Source: an uncultured Caulobacterales bacterium
GTDB taxonomy: Bacteria; Pseudomonadota; Alphaproteobacteria; Caulobacterales; Caulobacteraceae
Direction of reading: 5' to 3'
NCBI GenBank assembly: GCA_903862425.1
Contig: CAIOYC010000037.1
Location: 1 to 64,000, forward strand
DNA length: 64,000 nucleotides
The notes under the pieces were generated by a model. The model searched no databases, was not told the origin of the DNA, and saw only the letters and a list, made by a program, of their open reading frames with translations. The position numbers were made by a program, and so were the translations under genes. Positions 35,692-44,378 of the stretch are shown one piece after another; position 1 is the first letter of the stretch; each line of letters starts with the position of its first letter.

Positions 35692-36165
35692 GTGTCGATC
35701 CCGCTTGTCCTCGCCCTGCTCATAGGTTGGCCGTTCCATCCGGCCCAGCTGCAGGTGAAGCAGTATCGGGTCGGTCGTTGGTCCATCGAGCGAACGCTTG
35801 ATCGCCTGACGGCGGGCGTCCGCTGCAGCGTCAAATTCGACCGGATGAGACTTGAGGGAAAGGACCTGGTCGTCGATTTCGGGCGCAAAATCGATACGAC
35901 GGATTCGGTGTATCGCATCGACGATGGCTTGGTGAAGTTGACGCAGAACTCTGAAGCCACGCGCAGGCTGTGGCAGGCCCAGGAGGGAGAGGCGCGCCTT
36001 ACAAACCCCTCCGGCGGACTGATCGCCGTCCCTCTGACCGAGATCGCCTCCGCCTCACGACTGATTCTCCGCATCGATACCGCGCATCAGCCGATTAAGC
36101 TCGATGTGTCTGGCCTGCCTCGCGTCATGGAAAAGATGACGGTGATTGGGTGCAGCGCGCCCTAG
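35692..36165 (+). CDS. Small exported hypothetical protein next to the protease
   Basis: A 157-residue protein beginning at GTG 35692, 11 bases after the protease stop, so probably co-transcribed. Residues 1-19 form a plausible signal peptide (IPLVLALLIGWPFHPA). The mature part is beta-rich with a pair of Cys (CSVKF; VIGCSAP) that could form a disulfide. I do not recognise a family. Protease loci of the prt type carry a small periplasmic inhibitor at this place, so an inhibitor role is conceivable, but no sequence match supports it. Confidence 0.65.
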   Translation: MSIPLVLALLIGWPFHPAQLQVKQYRVGRWSIERTLDRLTAGVRCSVKFDRMRLEGKDLVVDFGRKIDTTDSVYRIDDGLVKLTQNSEATRRLWQAQEGEARLTNPSGGLIAVPLTEIASASRLILRIDTAHQPIKLDVSGLPRVMEKMTVIGCSAP

Positions 36166-36242
36166 ACGCCGACATTGCCCATCGAGACGCCTTGTGACCG
36201 CCCGGCGCCGGCTTTGGACCTGGTTGGCTGAGCGATGGCCGG

Positions 36243-37724
36243 CTAGGGAATCGGAATGGGCGGCGACAGCACGGGACGCTTGGAGCCACCGATACCGAAC
36301 AGGCGCAGGGGTGGGGTATTCGGCAATCTCAAGCTGTCGATCGCTTCTACGACCCCCGTCCATGGTGGGGCTTGGCTGTCCGCCTTCCTGAAGTTCAGCT
36401 CCGGCCGATAAAGGGAAACATCTGGCGCTATGCTCTTGATATCCAGAGCTCCCGCCGCAGCCAGGACGGCGGCCTCTGCAATATGCCGGTCATGCTGGGC
36501 CGCAACGAGCTGGACTTTCGTGTTCTGCAGCTCCTGCTCGGCATTGAGCACTTCGATGGTGGTCCTGAGGCCTGCACGCAGCTCTTGCCGCACACTGTCA
36601 TAGGCAAGTTGCTCGGCGTGTAGCTGGGCGTCCAGAATGACGACCTCCGACGAGGTTGCAGTCAGCTGCGCCCAGGCCTGCGCGACCGCCTCTATCGCCC
36701 CGCGTCGGGCGCCCTCGGCCGCCACCCGATCGTGGTTGTTCCGCTCCAGCGCTTCCCGGAGGCGAGAGGAATTCATGCCCGATGTGTAGATCGGCTTGCT
36801 CACCACGAGGCGCGCCGTAAAGCTCTGCTGGTAGTATCGTTCGTCATACGGCTCGACCGGACTGTGTACGAGATCCATGCGCAGCGCGACCGTCGCAGAA
36901 TTTTCGGCACGGGTTTGCGCGATGCGGTTGCGGGACGACTGCTCGGTTAAAAGTGCTGCATTCAGGCCGGTGTTGAGCCTCTCCGCCAGATCGAAGGCTT
37001 GGTCGGCGGTCTCTGGAAGCGCCTCGAGGTCGGACGGAGGAGCCAGATGGTCCGGAGCCTCGCCGACGACGGCGACATAGCTGGCCCGACTTGCATCGAG
37101 GCGGGCTCGCGCCAATGCGAGACTTGCCCTCGAAGCGGCCAGCCTGGCCTGCGCCTGCGCCTTGTCGGTGATCGTAATCTCGTGCTCTTTGAAACGCGCC
37201 TCGGCTTCGTGAAGCTCCTGCCCAAGCTGCTCAAGGGTAGTCTCGGCGATGGTCAGGACGGCTTGATCGCGAACGACGTCGTCATAGGCGGTAATGGTTT
37301 GTTGCAGGACCTGAATCTCCACACCACGCAACTGCTCACGCCCCGAGAGGACGTCGAACCGGGCGGCGGCTACCGCCGCCGCTCCCTGCCCCCCCTCATA
37401 GAGCGGCTGGACGACGGACGCCGTCTCTGCGTCGGTGCGGCCGTGGGCCCTCAGAGTCGACGGGAGCGAAAAGATGGAGCCCGGCTGATCGACACGGGCT
37501 GCCTGGGAGTCTTCTTCCGCGGTGACGGTGACGGTCATGCCCAAGGAGGCGCGGGCCTGGGCATAGGCCTCGTCCAGCACCCGTAGACCGGACCTCTGGG
37601 CGTTCAGGGTTGGATTGTGGAGATAGGCCTGTGACAGCGCGTCGGCCAGGGTGGTGGCTGAAACCGTCGCCGGCATCAGCGCGCCCGCGATGACCAACGC
37701 CAGGGGACCGGCGCGACCGGTCAT
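36243..37724 (-). CDS. TolC-family outer-membrane channel of the type I exporter
   Basis: A 493-residue protein with a signal peptide (MTGRAGPLALVIAGALMP, cut after VSA) and the classic TolC start TLADALSQAYLHNPTLNAQR. Long helical repeats follow, with internal duplication (e.g. VVQPLYEGG and VVSKPIYTSG) and the late LNAEQELQNTKVQLV. It forms the outer-membrane exit of the exporter whose adaptor and ATPase genes lie upstream on this strand. ATG 37724 is chosen because the leader begins there; the longer frame to 37817 adds a charged, non-leader extension. Confidence 0.9.
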   Translation of the reverse strand: MTGRAGPLALVIAGALMPATVSATTLADALSQAYLHNPTLNAQRSGLRVLDEAYAQARASLGMTVTVTAEEDSQAARVDQPGSIFSLPSTLRAHGRTDAETASVVQPLYEGGQGAAAVAAARFDVLSGREQLRGVEIQVLQQTITAYDDVVRDQAVLTIAETTLEQLGQELHEAEARFKEHEITITDKAQAQARLAASRASLALARARLDASRASYVAVVGEAPDHLAPPSDLEALPETADQAFDLAERLNTGLNAALLTEQSSRNRIAQTRAENSATVALRMDLVHSPVEPYDERYYQQSFTARLVVSKPIYTSGMNSSRLREALERNNHDRVAAEGARRGAIEAVAQAWAQLTATSSEVVILDAQLHAEQLAYDSVRQELRAGLRTTIEVLNAEQELQNTKVQLVAAQHDRHIAEAAVLAAAGALDIKSIAPDVSLYRPELNFRKADSQAPPWTGVVEAIDSLRLPNTPPLRLFGIGGSKRPVLSPPIPIP

Positions 37725-37857
37725 CCTTCCTCGCCCTGCCTTGGCGTCGCCGGCTGCCGGGAGGCCTCCTGGGCGCCCATCTTGCCGGCGCGTTTCAATG
37801 GCGCGCATCAAATCCATCGGCCCGCTCGCCCGGGTTCCTGAAAGCGCGCGCGCGTCC

Positions 37858-39159
37858 TCATTCCTTGAAGGCCCGACTCAACTGATCGGCAAGAGGCTTG
37901 ATCAGATATGACAGGATCGTTCTGCGCTGTGTCTGAATAAAGGTCTCGACCGGCATGCCCGGCACAAGCTTGAGGCCCAGCCCCTTGAGCTTGTCCCCGG
38001 TTATGGAAACGGTTGCGGTGTAGAAGGATACGCCGGTCTTTTCGTCTGTCTGTGACTCCGCGGACACCCGACTGACCTTGCCTGCGACTTCCGGCGTCAC
38101 GCGCTGATCGAAGGCTGAGAATCGCATGACGACATCCTGGCCGACCGTGACTTTGTCGATGTCCGTAGGGCGAACATGCACCTCGACCGTCAGCCGGTCC
38201 TTGTCGGGCACAATGATCATTATGGTTTCGCCCGGAGCGATAACGCCGCCCACCGTATGCACCGCCAGGCGATCGACGACGCCATCCTGCGGTGCGCGTA
38301 TTTCAACGCGCTTAAGCTCCTGCTGCGCCGTTACCTTCTTCTGGCGCAGTTCCGACAGCTGGTTCTGCACGTCGCTCAACTGGGTGCCGGATTCCGCTCG
38401 CGCGTTCTGGTCCACCTGAATGATCTGCACATCGATTTCGCTGATCTTCCCTCGAGCTTCCGCAATGCTGGCGGTCAATTGTCCGACATCGCCGCGGAGC
38501 TGAACAGCGTCTCGTTCGAGAGCGTTGAGCCTCGAGAGTGGAACCAGATCTTGCGCGAACAGGCGACGGACTCCGGCAAGCTCCTTGTCGATCAGCACGA
38601 TCTGGTCGGCTTTGGATTTCAATATGTCCTCATAGCCTTTGATCTGCTGCAGGATTTGCTCCTTTTGCGCCGCCAGCTGGGCCTTGGAGCCCTGACGAGC
38701 GCGCTGGCGGATGGCGAACAACCGCTGCTCGTCCGCTTCGGCCGCACGAGCCGAGGCATCTCCGCTTTTCAGACCCGGTGGAAAGATTGGGGCGTCGCGG
38801 CTGTCACGCTCCGCCTCCAATCGAGCTTGCCGCGCGGAAAGTTCGCTCAAGGCGTCAGTAATAATCTGGGCGTTTGCACCAGTCGCCGTGGCGTCCAGGG
38901 AAACCAGGATATCGCCGGCCCGTACGCGGCTCCCGTCCTTGACGGCGATCGCCGACACGACGCCGCCGGTCGGGTGCTGTATGCGCCGGACATCGGTCGA
39001 GACAGAAACCTGACCCGAGGCGATCACCGCTCCGGAAATCGAGATGAATCCGGCGGAAACAACCAGCGCACAGCAGAGGAGCAGAAGCAAGAAAACCGCA
39101 AAGCGGGTTTGGCGCCTGATCTTCCGGGCCGGTACGAGCTGGGCTTGCGGCTCTCGCAC
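37858..39159 (-). CDS. HlyD/PrtE-family type I secretion membrane-fusion protein
   Basis: A 433-residue adaptor with a short cytosolic tail, one membrane helix (about residues 17-40, VFLLLLLCCALVVSAGFISI), the lipoyl-type start VSVSTDVRRIQHPTGGVVS, a long coiled-coil hairpin (about 100-300) and the second lipoyl half with EIRAPQDGVVDRLAVHTVGG. It ends in the beta-barrel region FIQTQRRTILSYLIKPL typical of the PrtE/RsaE group. It bridges the inner-membrane ATPase and the TolC partner. Its start follows the ATPase stop by one base, so the two are co-translated. Confidence 0.94.
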   Translation of the reverse strand: MREPQAQLVPARKIRRQTRFAVFLLLLLCCALVVSAGFISISGAVIASGQVSVSTDVRRIQHPTGGVVSAIAVKDGSRVRAGDILVSLDATATGANAQIITDALSELSARQARLEAERDSRDAPIFPPGLKSGDASARAAEADEQRLFAIRQRARQGSKAQLAAQKEQILQQIKGYEDILKSKADQIVLIDKELAGVRRLFAQDLVPLSRLNALERDAVQLRGDVGQLTASIAEARGKISEIDVQIIQVDQNARAESGTQLSDVQNQLSELRQKKVTAQQELKRVEIRAPQDGVVDRLAVHTVGGVIAPGETIMIIVPDKDRLTVEVHVRPTDIDKVTVGQDVVMRFSAFDQRVTPEVAGKVSRVSAESQTDEKTGVSFYTATVSITGDKLKGLGLKLVPGMPVETFIQTQRRTILSYLIKPLADQLSRAFKE

Positions 39160-39160
39160 A

Positions 39161-40900
39161 CTACTGTCCTTCGATCACGGGGCGCGTTCGCACCGGCGGT
39201 TGCCCGAACATTTTCGCCAGCACTGCATCCTTGGGGCCGAACGCTTGCATGCGACCCTGATGCATCACCAGGACCTGGTCCAATCCAGCGAGGGCGCTTT
39301 GCCGGTGGGCGACGACCACGACGATCGCCCCGCGCTGACGCGCCAGGACGATGGCGCGATTCAGGGCCGCCTCCCCCTCGGGATCCAGATTGGAGTTCGG
39401 TTCGTCGAGAACCACGAGAAAAGGCCGGCCCAACAACGCGCGGGCCAAGGCCACGCGCTGGCTTTGACCCGCAGCCAAGCCGCCGCCGCCAACGGCCACC
39501 AACGTCTCGTAACCATTGGGAAGTCCAACAATCAGTTCATGCACAAAGGCATCTTGTGCGGCCGCGACCACGGCGTCTGACGAAACCTCGCTGTCAAATC
39601 GCGCGATGTTCTGCGCCACGGTTCCGCCCATGAGCTGAACGTTCTGCGGAAGATAACCAACGTATTTTCCGAGCTGGGGCGTCGTCCATTGATCAGTCGC
39701 CGCACCGTCCAGGCGCACAGCCCCGTGCGCGATCGGCCAAGCGCCGGCCAGCGCCTTGACCAGTGACGATTTGCCGGAGCCGCTTGCCCCAAGCACGGCA
39801 AGGCCGGACCCCGCACGCAGGCCGAATGAAACCTCCTGCACCACCAGGCGGCCATTTTCGGGGGGAGATATGCTGACCGCCTCAACCGTCAGGGAACGCT
39901 CCGGCGGAGGGAGCTCCGTCCGGACGACGTCCGCCCGCAAACTTGCAAACAAAGCGCTCAACCGGCTCCAGCTTTGACGCGCCGAAATGAAGGGTTTGAG
40001 ATTAGCGATCGCCTGTTCGACCGGCGCGAGCGCGCGCGAGGTGAGAATGGAGCTGGCGATGATGATTCCGCCCGTCGCCTTTTGCTCGATCACCAGGTAC
40101 GCCCCCAGCGCCAGCACGCCCGATTGCAGGAACATGCGGAAGGTTCTGGTCACAGCGCCCAATCCGCTCGAAAGTTTCGTCGCGCGATGCTGGCTGGCAA
40201 GATAATCTTCATTGCCCAGCATCCAGGCGCGCTTGAGCCGGGCGTCCATGCCCATCGCCCGCGCGACCTCAGCGCTCTGTGCGCTCATCAGCAGCAGATT
40301 GTTACGAGCGGACTGCTTTCTGGCGACTTCCAGAAGCGGCGCTTCGGTCAAGCGTTCCGCGAAGAAGGTGAGCGATACAAGTACGACGGCGCCGGCCAGC
40401 GCCATTGTTCCGATCATCCAGTGGAAAGCGAAGCAGATCCCGATATAGAGCAACATGAACGGCAGGTCGAAGGCAGCGATAGGCCCGGCCCCGGAAATGA
40501 ACGACCGTAGCTGATCAAGATCACGCGATATCTGAAGCCCTTCGCCGGCGCCGCGGGAGGCGCCGAGCCGAATGGCCGCGTCATAGGTCGGACCGCTCAG
40601 TCGCGCATCGACCATGACACCGACCTGCATCAGAAGGCGTTGGCGCGTCAGCTCCAGCAAGGCCTGGAATACATAAAGGATTATCAGAATGGCGACTAGG
40701 CCGACCAGGGTCGGAAGGCTGTGACTCGGCAAGACCCTGTCATAGACTAGCAGCATGAAGAACGAGCCGGAAAGCGCCAGCACGTTCAGAACGGCGCTGA
40801 GGGCGCCCATGATCCCGACCGCCTCTGCAACGTCAGCGCGCAGGCGGCTGGCCAGTGCCCCTACCGGTGCGGATTCGATCGGATCGACGGAACTCCCCAT
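39161..40900 (-). CDS. Type I secretion ABC transporter (PrtD/RsaD-like)
   Basis: A 579-residue half-transporter. The N-terminal membrane domain begins around LSAVLNVLALSGSFFMLLVYDRV, typical of the PrtD group, without a C39 peptidase. The nucleotide-binding domain has Walker A GASGSGKSS, signature AAGQSQRVALARAL and Walker B FLVVLDEPNSNLD. It powers one-step export of RTX proteins that carry C-terminal signals. It is the first gene of the ATPase-adaptor-TolC operon and faces the pyruvyl transferase gene. Likely cargoes are the protease, the GH16 protein and the RTX protein in this window. Confidence 0.95.
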   Translation of the reverse strand: MGSSVDPIESAPVGALASRLRADVAEAVGIMGALSAVLNVLALSGSFFMLLVYDRVLPSHSLPTLVGLVAILIILYVFQALLELTRQRLLMQVGVMVDARLSGPTYDAAIRLGASRGAGEGLQISRDLDQLRSFISGAGPIAAFDLPFMLLYIGICFAFHWMIGTMALAGAVVLVSLTFFAERLTEAPLLEVARKQSARNNLLLMSAQSAEVARAMGMDARLKRAWMLGNEDYLASQHRATKLSSGLGAVTRTFRMFLQSGVLALGAYLVIEQKATGGIIIASSILTSRALAPVEQAIANLKPFISARQSWSRLSALFASLRADVVRTELPPPERSLTVEAVSISPPENGRLVVQEVSFGLRAGSGLAVLGASGSGKSSLVKALAGAWPIAHGAVRLDGAATDQWTTPQLGKYVGYLPQNVQLMGGTVAQNIARFDSEVSSDAVVAAAQDAFVHELIVGLPNGYETLVAVGGGGLAAGQSQRVALARALLGRPFLVVLDEPNSNLDPEGEAALNRAIVLARQRGAIVVVVAHRQSALAGLDQVLVMHQGRMQAFGPKDAVLAKMFGQPPVRTRPVIEGQ

Positions 40901-41101
40901 CCTGGCTACTCAACAATTCCGGGACCCGACGTCCGTTTGTGGGCTAAGCTACGACTAGTTGGTATGCTCGCGATTGCAAGCGAAACGCCCGCTATCCTGC
41001 GTTACGGTGAGGCGACACCCGGCTTGATTCGGCGCATCCTGACCTCTACCCATAGTTCGGGCTGGCCGCAGACCGCCAAGAATCTAACTGTGAATGAGCA
41101 A

Positions 41102-42028
41102 ATGGCGATCCGGAAAAATAGTCGCGACTATGAAGATGTAAGAACCCGGGAGACGCAAGAAGATAGCGGCAGCCCTTTGTACGGCCTCTTTTCCTACAAA
41201 AACACTTTGAATTTGGGAGATGAAATCCAATCCATCGCCGCATCGACCTTTTTACCTCGCATAGATTATTTTATCAATCGCGATACAATCAGCCTTTATG
41301 ATCGGCAAAATATAAAACTTATTATGAATGGGTGGTATGGCCACGCTCCGGAGTTCTGGCCTCCACCCGACGCCATCAGCCCCCTTCTCGTATCGATGCA
41401 TATATCCGAGGAGATAACCAAGCAAAATAAAACAAAAACACTCCCTTCTTCGATAATTCTTTCAGAAAGAAATCAGGAGTATCTACGGCAGCATGGTCCG
41501 ATTGGCGCACGCGACCTGAACACGATGCGCATGTTCAATGACTCTGGCGTGGACTCCTATTTTTCCGGCTGCATTACGCTCACCCTTCCATTTTACTTGG
41601 GCGAGCGAACAGATGAAGTTTGCTGCGTCGATATAAACGATCAGCTTTTCATTTATCTAAAATCCCTTTCAAAATACAAACTCTCTCAATATTCACATGT
41701 GGAGTATGATAATTCCAGATTGAAGAGGTTCGCCCTTGCGACAGACCTTCTGGATAGATACAAAAGGGCAAGACTTGTCGTAACATCCCGCCTTCATTGC
41801 GCCCTTCCATGCCTTGCATTTGGAACCCCCGTGGTTTTCGTTGAATCGGCGCCCGATCATTACCGTTTTGATGGATTACGCGAACTGCTTCACGTCGCCC
41901 CCCTATCGAATCTGGAAAGCGTCGCGCAGCTAGCGCACGTCGCGGAACTCTATGGAAACAAGACCGATTTCTCGCCGTTGCGGCGAGAGCTTCAGGCGAC
42001 GGCTTCGCGCTTTGTTCACGGAAAATGA
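41102..42028 (+). CDS. Polysaccharide pyruvyl transferase family protein
   Basis: The frame is open from 40937, but the conserved part begins at LYGLFSYKNTLNLGDEIQS, so the start is uncertain; ATG 41102 gives 308 residues and ATG 40964 is an alternative. Family traits are the NLGDE motif near the start, IGARDLNT, the late SRLHCALPCLAFGTPVV and VESAPDHYR. These enzymes add ketal pyruvate to sugars of exopolysaccharides. The gene is visibly AT-richer than its neighbours, which suggests it came by transfer. Confidence 0.8.
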   Translation: MAIRKNSRDYEDVRTRETQEDSGSPLYGLFSYKNTLNLGDEIQSIAASTFLPRIDYFINRDTISLYDRQNIKLIMNGWYGHAPEFWPPPDAISPLLVSMHISEEITKQNKTKTLPSSIILSERNQEYLRQHGPIGARDLNTMRMFNDSGVDSYFSGCITLTLPFYLGERTDEVCCVDINDQLFIYLKSLSKYKLSQYSHVEYDNSRLKRFALATDLLDRYKRARLVVTSRLHCALPCLAFGTPVVFVESAPDHYRFDGLRELLHVAPLSNLESVAQLAHVAELYGNKTDFSPLRRELQATASRFVHGK

Positions 42029-42145
42029 CCGTTCGCCCGGACGGTGCATTAAAATTTTTCGCCTCCGGATCGGTCAATATGCAATCCGGATTATAGATGC
42101 TAGACCTCGACCGATAGACATTGAAGCCGCTTCAAAGGAGCCCAA

Positions 42146-42805
42146 ATGTCCACTCGTGAGTGGCTCTCATCCCGGCCGACAGCGCTGTTCAATGAGCTGG
42201 TCGCCTGGCTCCTGAAGGCCGCTCCGGATCCGGCTCCGCCCGTCCTGAAAATGCTTACGGTGGAAGCCTACATAAAGTGGGCGGTAGCGGACAATTTTGT
42301 GGAGACCGGGACCCATGAGGGGATAACCACCGGGTTCATGGCGCCGCTCGTAAAGCGCGCAATTTCCATAGAGCTAGCGCCGCAGTACCATGAAAAGGCC
42401 AAGCTGTTTCTGGCGGAATACCCGAACATAGAGTTGCATCTGGGGGATAGCGCCGACCTGATGCCCTCGATCGTGGCCTCCCTGCAGGGGGTGAGTGTTT
42501 ATTGGCTCGATGGACATTACTCGGGCGGCCAGACCGCCCTTGGACATCGCGTCTCCCCGCTGCTTGAGGAGATCGTGGCGATCTTCACCCACGGCGAGGA
42601 CAATGCGGTCATACTCATCGACGATGTCCGGTTGTTTGATGGCGTCGAATATCCCGGTCTAGACACGATCCATCAGATTGCTGACTATTATTGGCCTGGC
42701 GCGCAGATCGAGGTCCTCCATGACATCCTGCGCGTCGTTCCAGCGAAATTGGCGCCCATGATTTCGGCCGCGCGCGCTGCCAGCGAGATGTCGTCATTCA
42801 TATGA
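42146..42805 (+). CDS. Class I SAM-dependent methyltransferase-like protein
   Basis: A 219-residue protein with a strong ribosome site (AAAGGAG five bases before ATG). A Rossmann-like order is visible: DNFVETGTHEGITTGFMAP as motif I with VKRAISIELAP as motif II, then IELHLGDSADLMPSI, VYWLDGHYSGGQTA and AVILIDDVRLFDG. The last two resemble the acid-rich metal site of sugar O-methyltransferases. The substrate is unknown, and it sits among glycan genes. A non-catalytic role cannot be excluded. Confidence 0.65.
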   Translation: MSTREWLSSRPTALFNELVAWLLKAAPDPAPPVLKMLTVEAYIKWAVADNFVETGTHEGITTGFMAPLVKRAISIELAPQYHEKAKLFLAEYPNIELHLGDSADLMPSIVASLQGVSVYWLDGHYSGGQTALGHRVSPLLEEIVAIFTHGEDNAVILIDDVRLFDGVEYPGLDTIHQIADYYWPGAQIEVLHDILRVVPAKLAPMISAARAASEMSSFI

Positions 42806-42926
42806 TGCGTCCGCCTGCCCGGTCCGTCGTGCCCGTCGGTCGCTGAAAGGGCGCGGCGCAACCGCCTCGGGGAGGGCCGCCGCGCTCGCACCGCAGATCG
42901 ATTTTAGGCATGGCTAAGTCAGCACA

Positions 42927-44195
42927 ATGATTCAGGGACGCATCGTACAACTGACGCCCCCCTCTATCATGGCCAACATACCGGCCTGGTTCGGCTGGGA
43001 AAGCGTCGGTTATGGCGACGTCGGCGAACCGAATGGAGCCTGCTTCGCCGTGGGCGTCCCCCTCCCATCGCAGCTGGATCAAGCCATCGCCCAGGCCATG
43101 ACGCAGATTTCCAGGGCCGGGATCGAGGCCCTGAGGCGTGGGGATGCGAAACTGCTTCTGGACTACTCCGAAGAAGCCCTGTCGCTCGAGAACGCCAATC
43201 TCGAGGGGATGTATGAAACGCTGCTTGACGCAAGGATTCCGGCCCGGAACGTGTATCTTGCAAACCAGAACCTATCGTTTGACGCTCAGCACACGGACTA
43301 TTGCCAAGGCAAGGGGATAGCGCCGGTTCACATTGTGACGGCCGATCTCATGTCGTTCCGGATGCTTCAATTGACACTTGCGTCACCGGGGGAGATGGAG
43401 CGATCCGAAGCGTTCCAGCTTCGCGTCCAAAGGATCAAGCGCGGCGAGCGCTCGCAGCACTCCTTCGTTTGCATGAACAATCTGGCCAAATCTCACCGAC
43501 TTGGGGTGGCCCTGTTCCTCGTCGGTCACCGACGCTTCAGCAGAGGCAGGCTTTCGTTTGCTGTAGCAGAGCCTGAAACTTGGACGACCGCGGAAGATGA
43601 TTTCGTAAAACGCTTCCCGTCGTCCGCTTCTCTACTTGGCAATATGGTCAGATTGAAAAATCTGACGCCGCTTATAATTGATGAGAATATTGGAACTGAG
43701 AAAAATCGTCTCTCAACGGTATTTTCTATACCATACAAACCTTACATGGACTCCTTGATGAGCATATGCACGGAATCCGAGATGTACGGGCTATCTTATC
43801 AGAGGATAACGGAGAAGTCTTTTAAGACCATGATGATGGGAATACCCTCTCTGATCGTAGGAAACCCGCTTTCCCTCAAGAGGCTTAGGGGGTACGGATT
43901 TGAAACATTCTCTCCGTTCATCGACGAATCCTACGACGAAGAGGAGAGCGCCGATCGGCGCTTGGCAATGATTTTTAGTGAGGCAAGAAGAATATTGGGC
44001 TTCAACGCGCAACAGCAAATCAAATTTGAAATGAATATGCTCGAAATTTCCGAGCACAATTTTTACGCGGCAAAGAAAACAACCATGCGGAATTTTGAGA
44101 ATTTCTATGAAACGATATTCTCTCGTATATTTGCACCGTCCGCGTCAAATTTGCCGCAGCTAACCGACGCCCCCCAGTCGAAGGGCGGTCAATAG
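42927..44195 (+). CDS. Glycan-cluster protein of unknown family, possible glycosyltransferase
   Basis: A 422-residue soluble protein (ATG 42969 is an alternative start). The N-terminal 300 residues match nothing I know. Near residues 290-330, ITEKSFKTMMMGIPSLIVG followed by SLKRLRGYGFETFSPFIDE resembles the donor-loop ending seen in several glycosyltransferase-like proteins of surface-glycan clusters. The gene drifts from GC-rich to AT-rich along its length. It lies between the methyltransferase-like gene and the giant GT2 protein on the same strand. Confidence 0.55.
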   Translation: MIQGRIVQLTPPSIMANIPAWFGWESVGYGDVGEPNGACFAVGVPLPSQLDQAIAQAMTQISRAGIEALRRGDAKLLLDYSEEALSLENANLEGMYETLLDARIPARNVYLANQNLSFDAQHTDYCQGKGIAPVHIVTADLMSFRMLQLTLASPGEMERSEAFQLRVQRIKRGERSQHSFVCMNNLAKSHRLGVALFLVGHRRFSRGRLSFAVAEPETWTTAEDDFVKRFPSSASLLGNMVRLKNLTPLIIDENIGTEKNRLSTVFSIPYKPYMDSLMSICTESEMYGLSYQRITEKSFKTMMMGIPSLIVGNPLSLKRLRGYGFETFSPFIDESYDEEESADRRLAMIFSEARRILGFNAQQQIKFEMNMLEISEHNFYAAKKTTMRNFENFYETIFSRIFAPSASNLPQLTDAPQSKGGQ

Positions 44196-44378
44196 TGGCC
44201 CGGCATTTGGGAAAAAGCAAATCTCTCTACTTCGATGCTGGCTCCGCGCCGTGTAAATTTTCTTTTAATCATACGCTTTCTACCTTAGGTTCGCTGCGAT
44301 TTAGGGCGGAGGCGGAGCCGGGCGCAGGCGGCGGCCTTATCTCTCGTGGCCAATGGCCGGTCCCACGAGCGAAACCTT

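Noticed and set aside
38176-39633. 485-codon plus-strand frame across the HlyD and ABC genes
   Set aside because: It is antisense to two clear exporter genes and has no recognisable domain.
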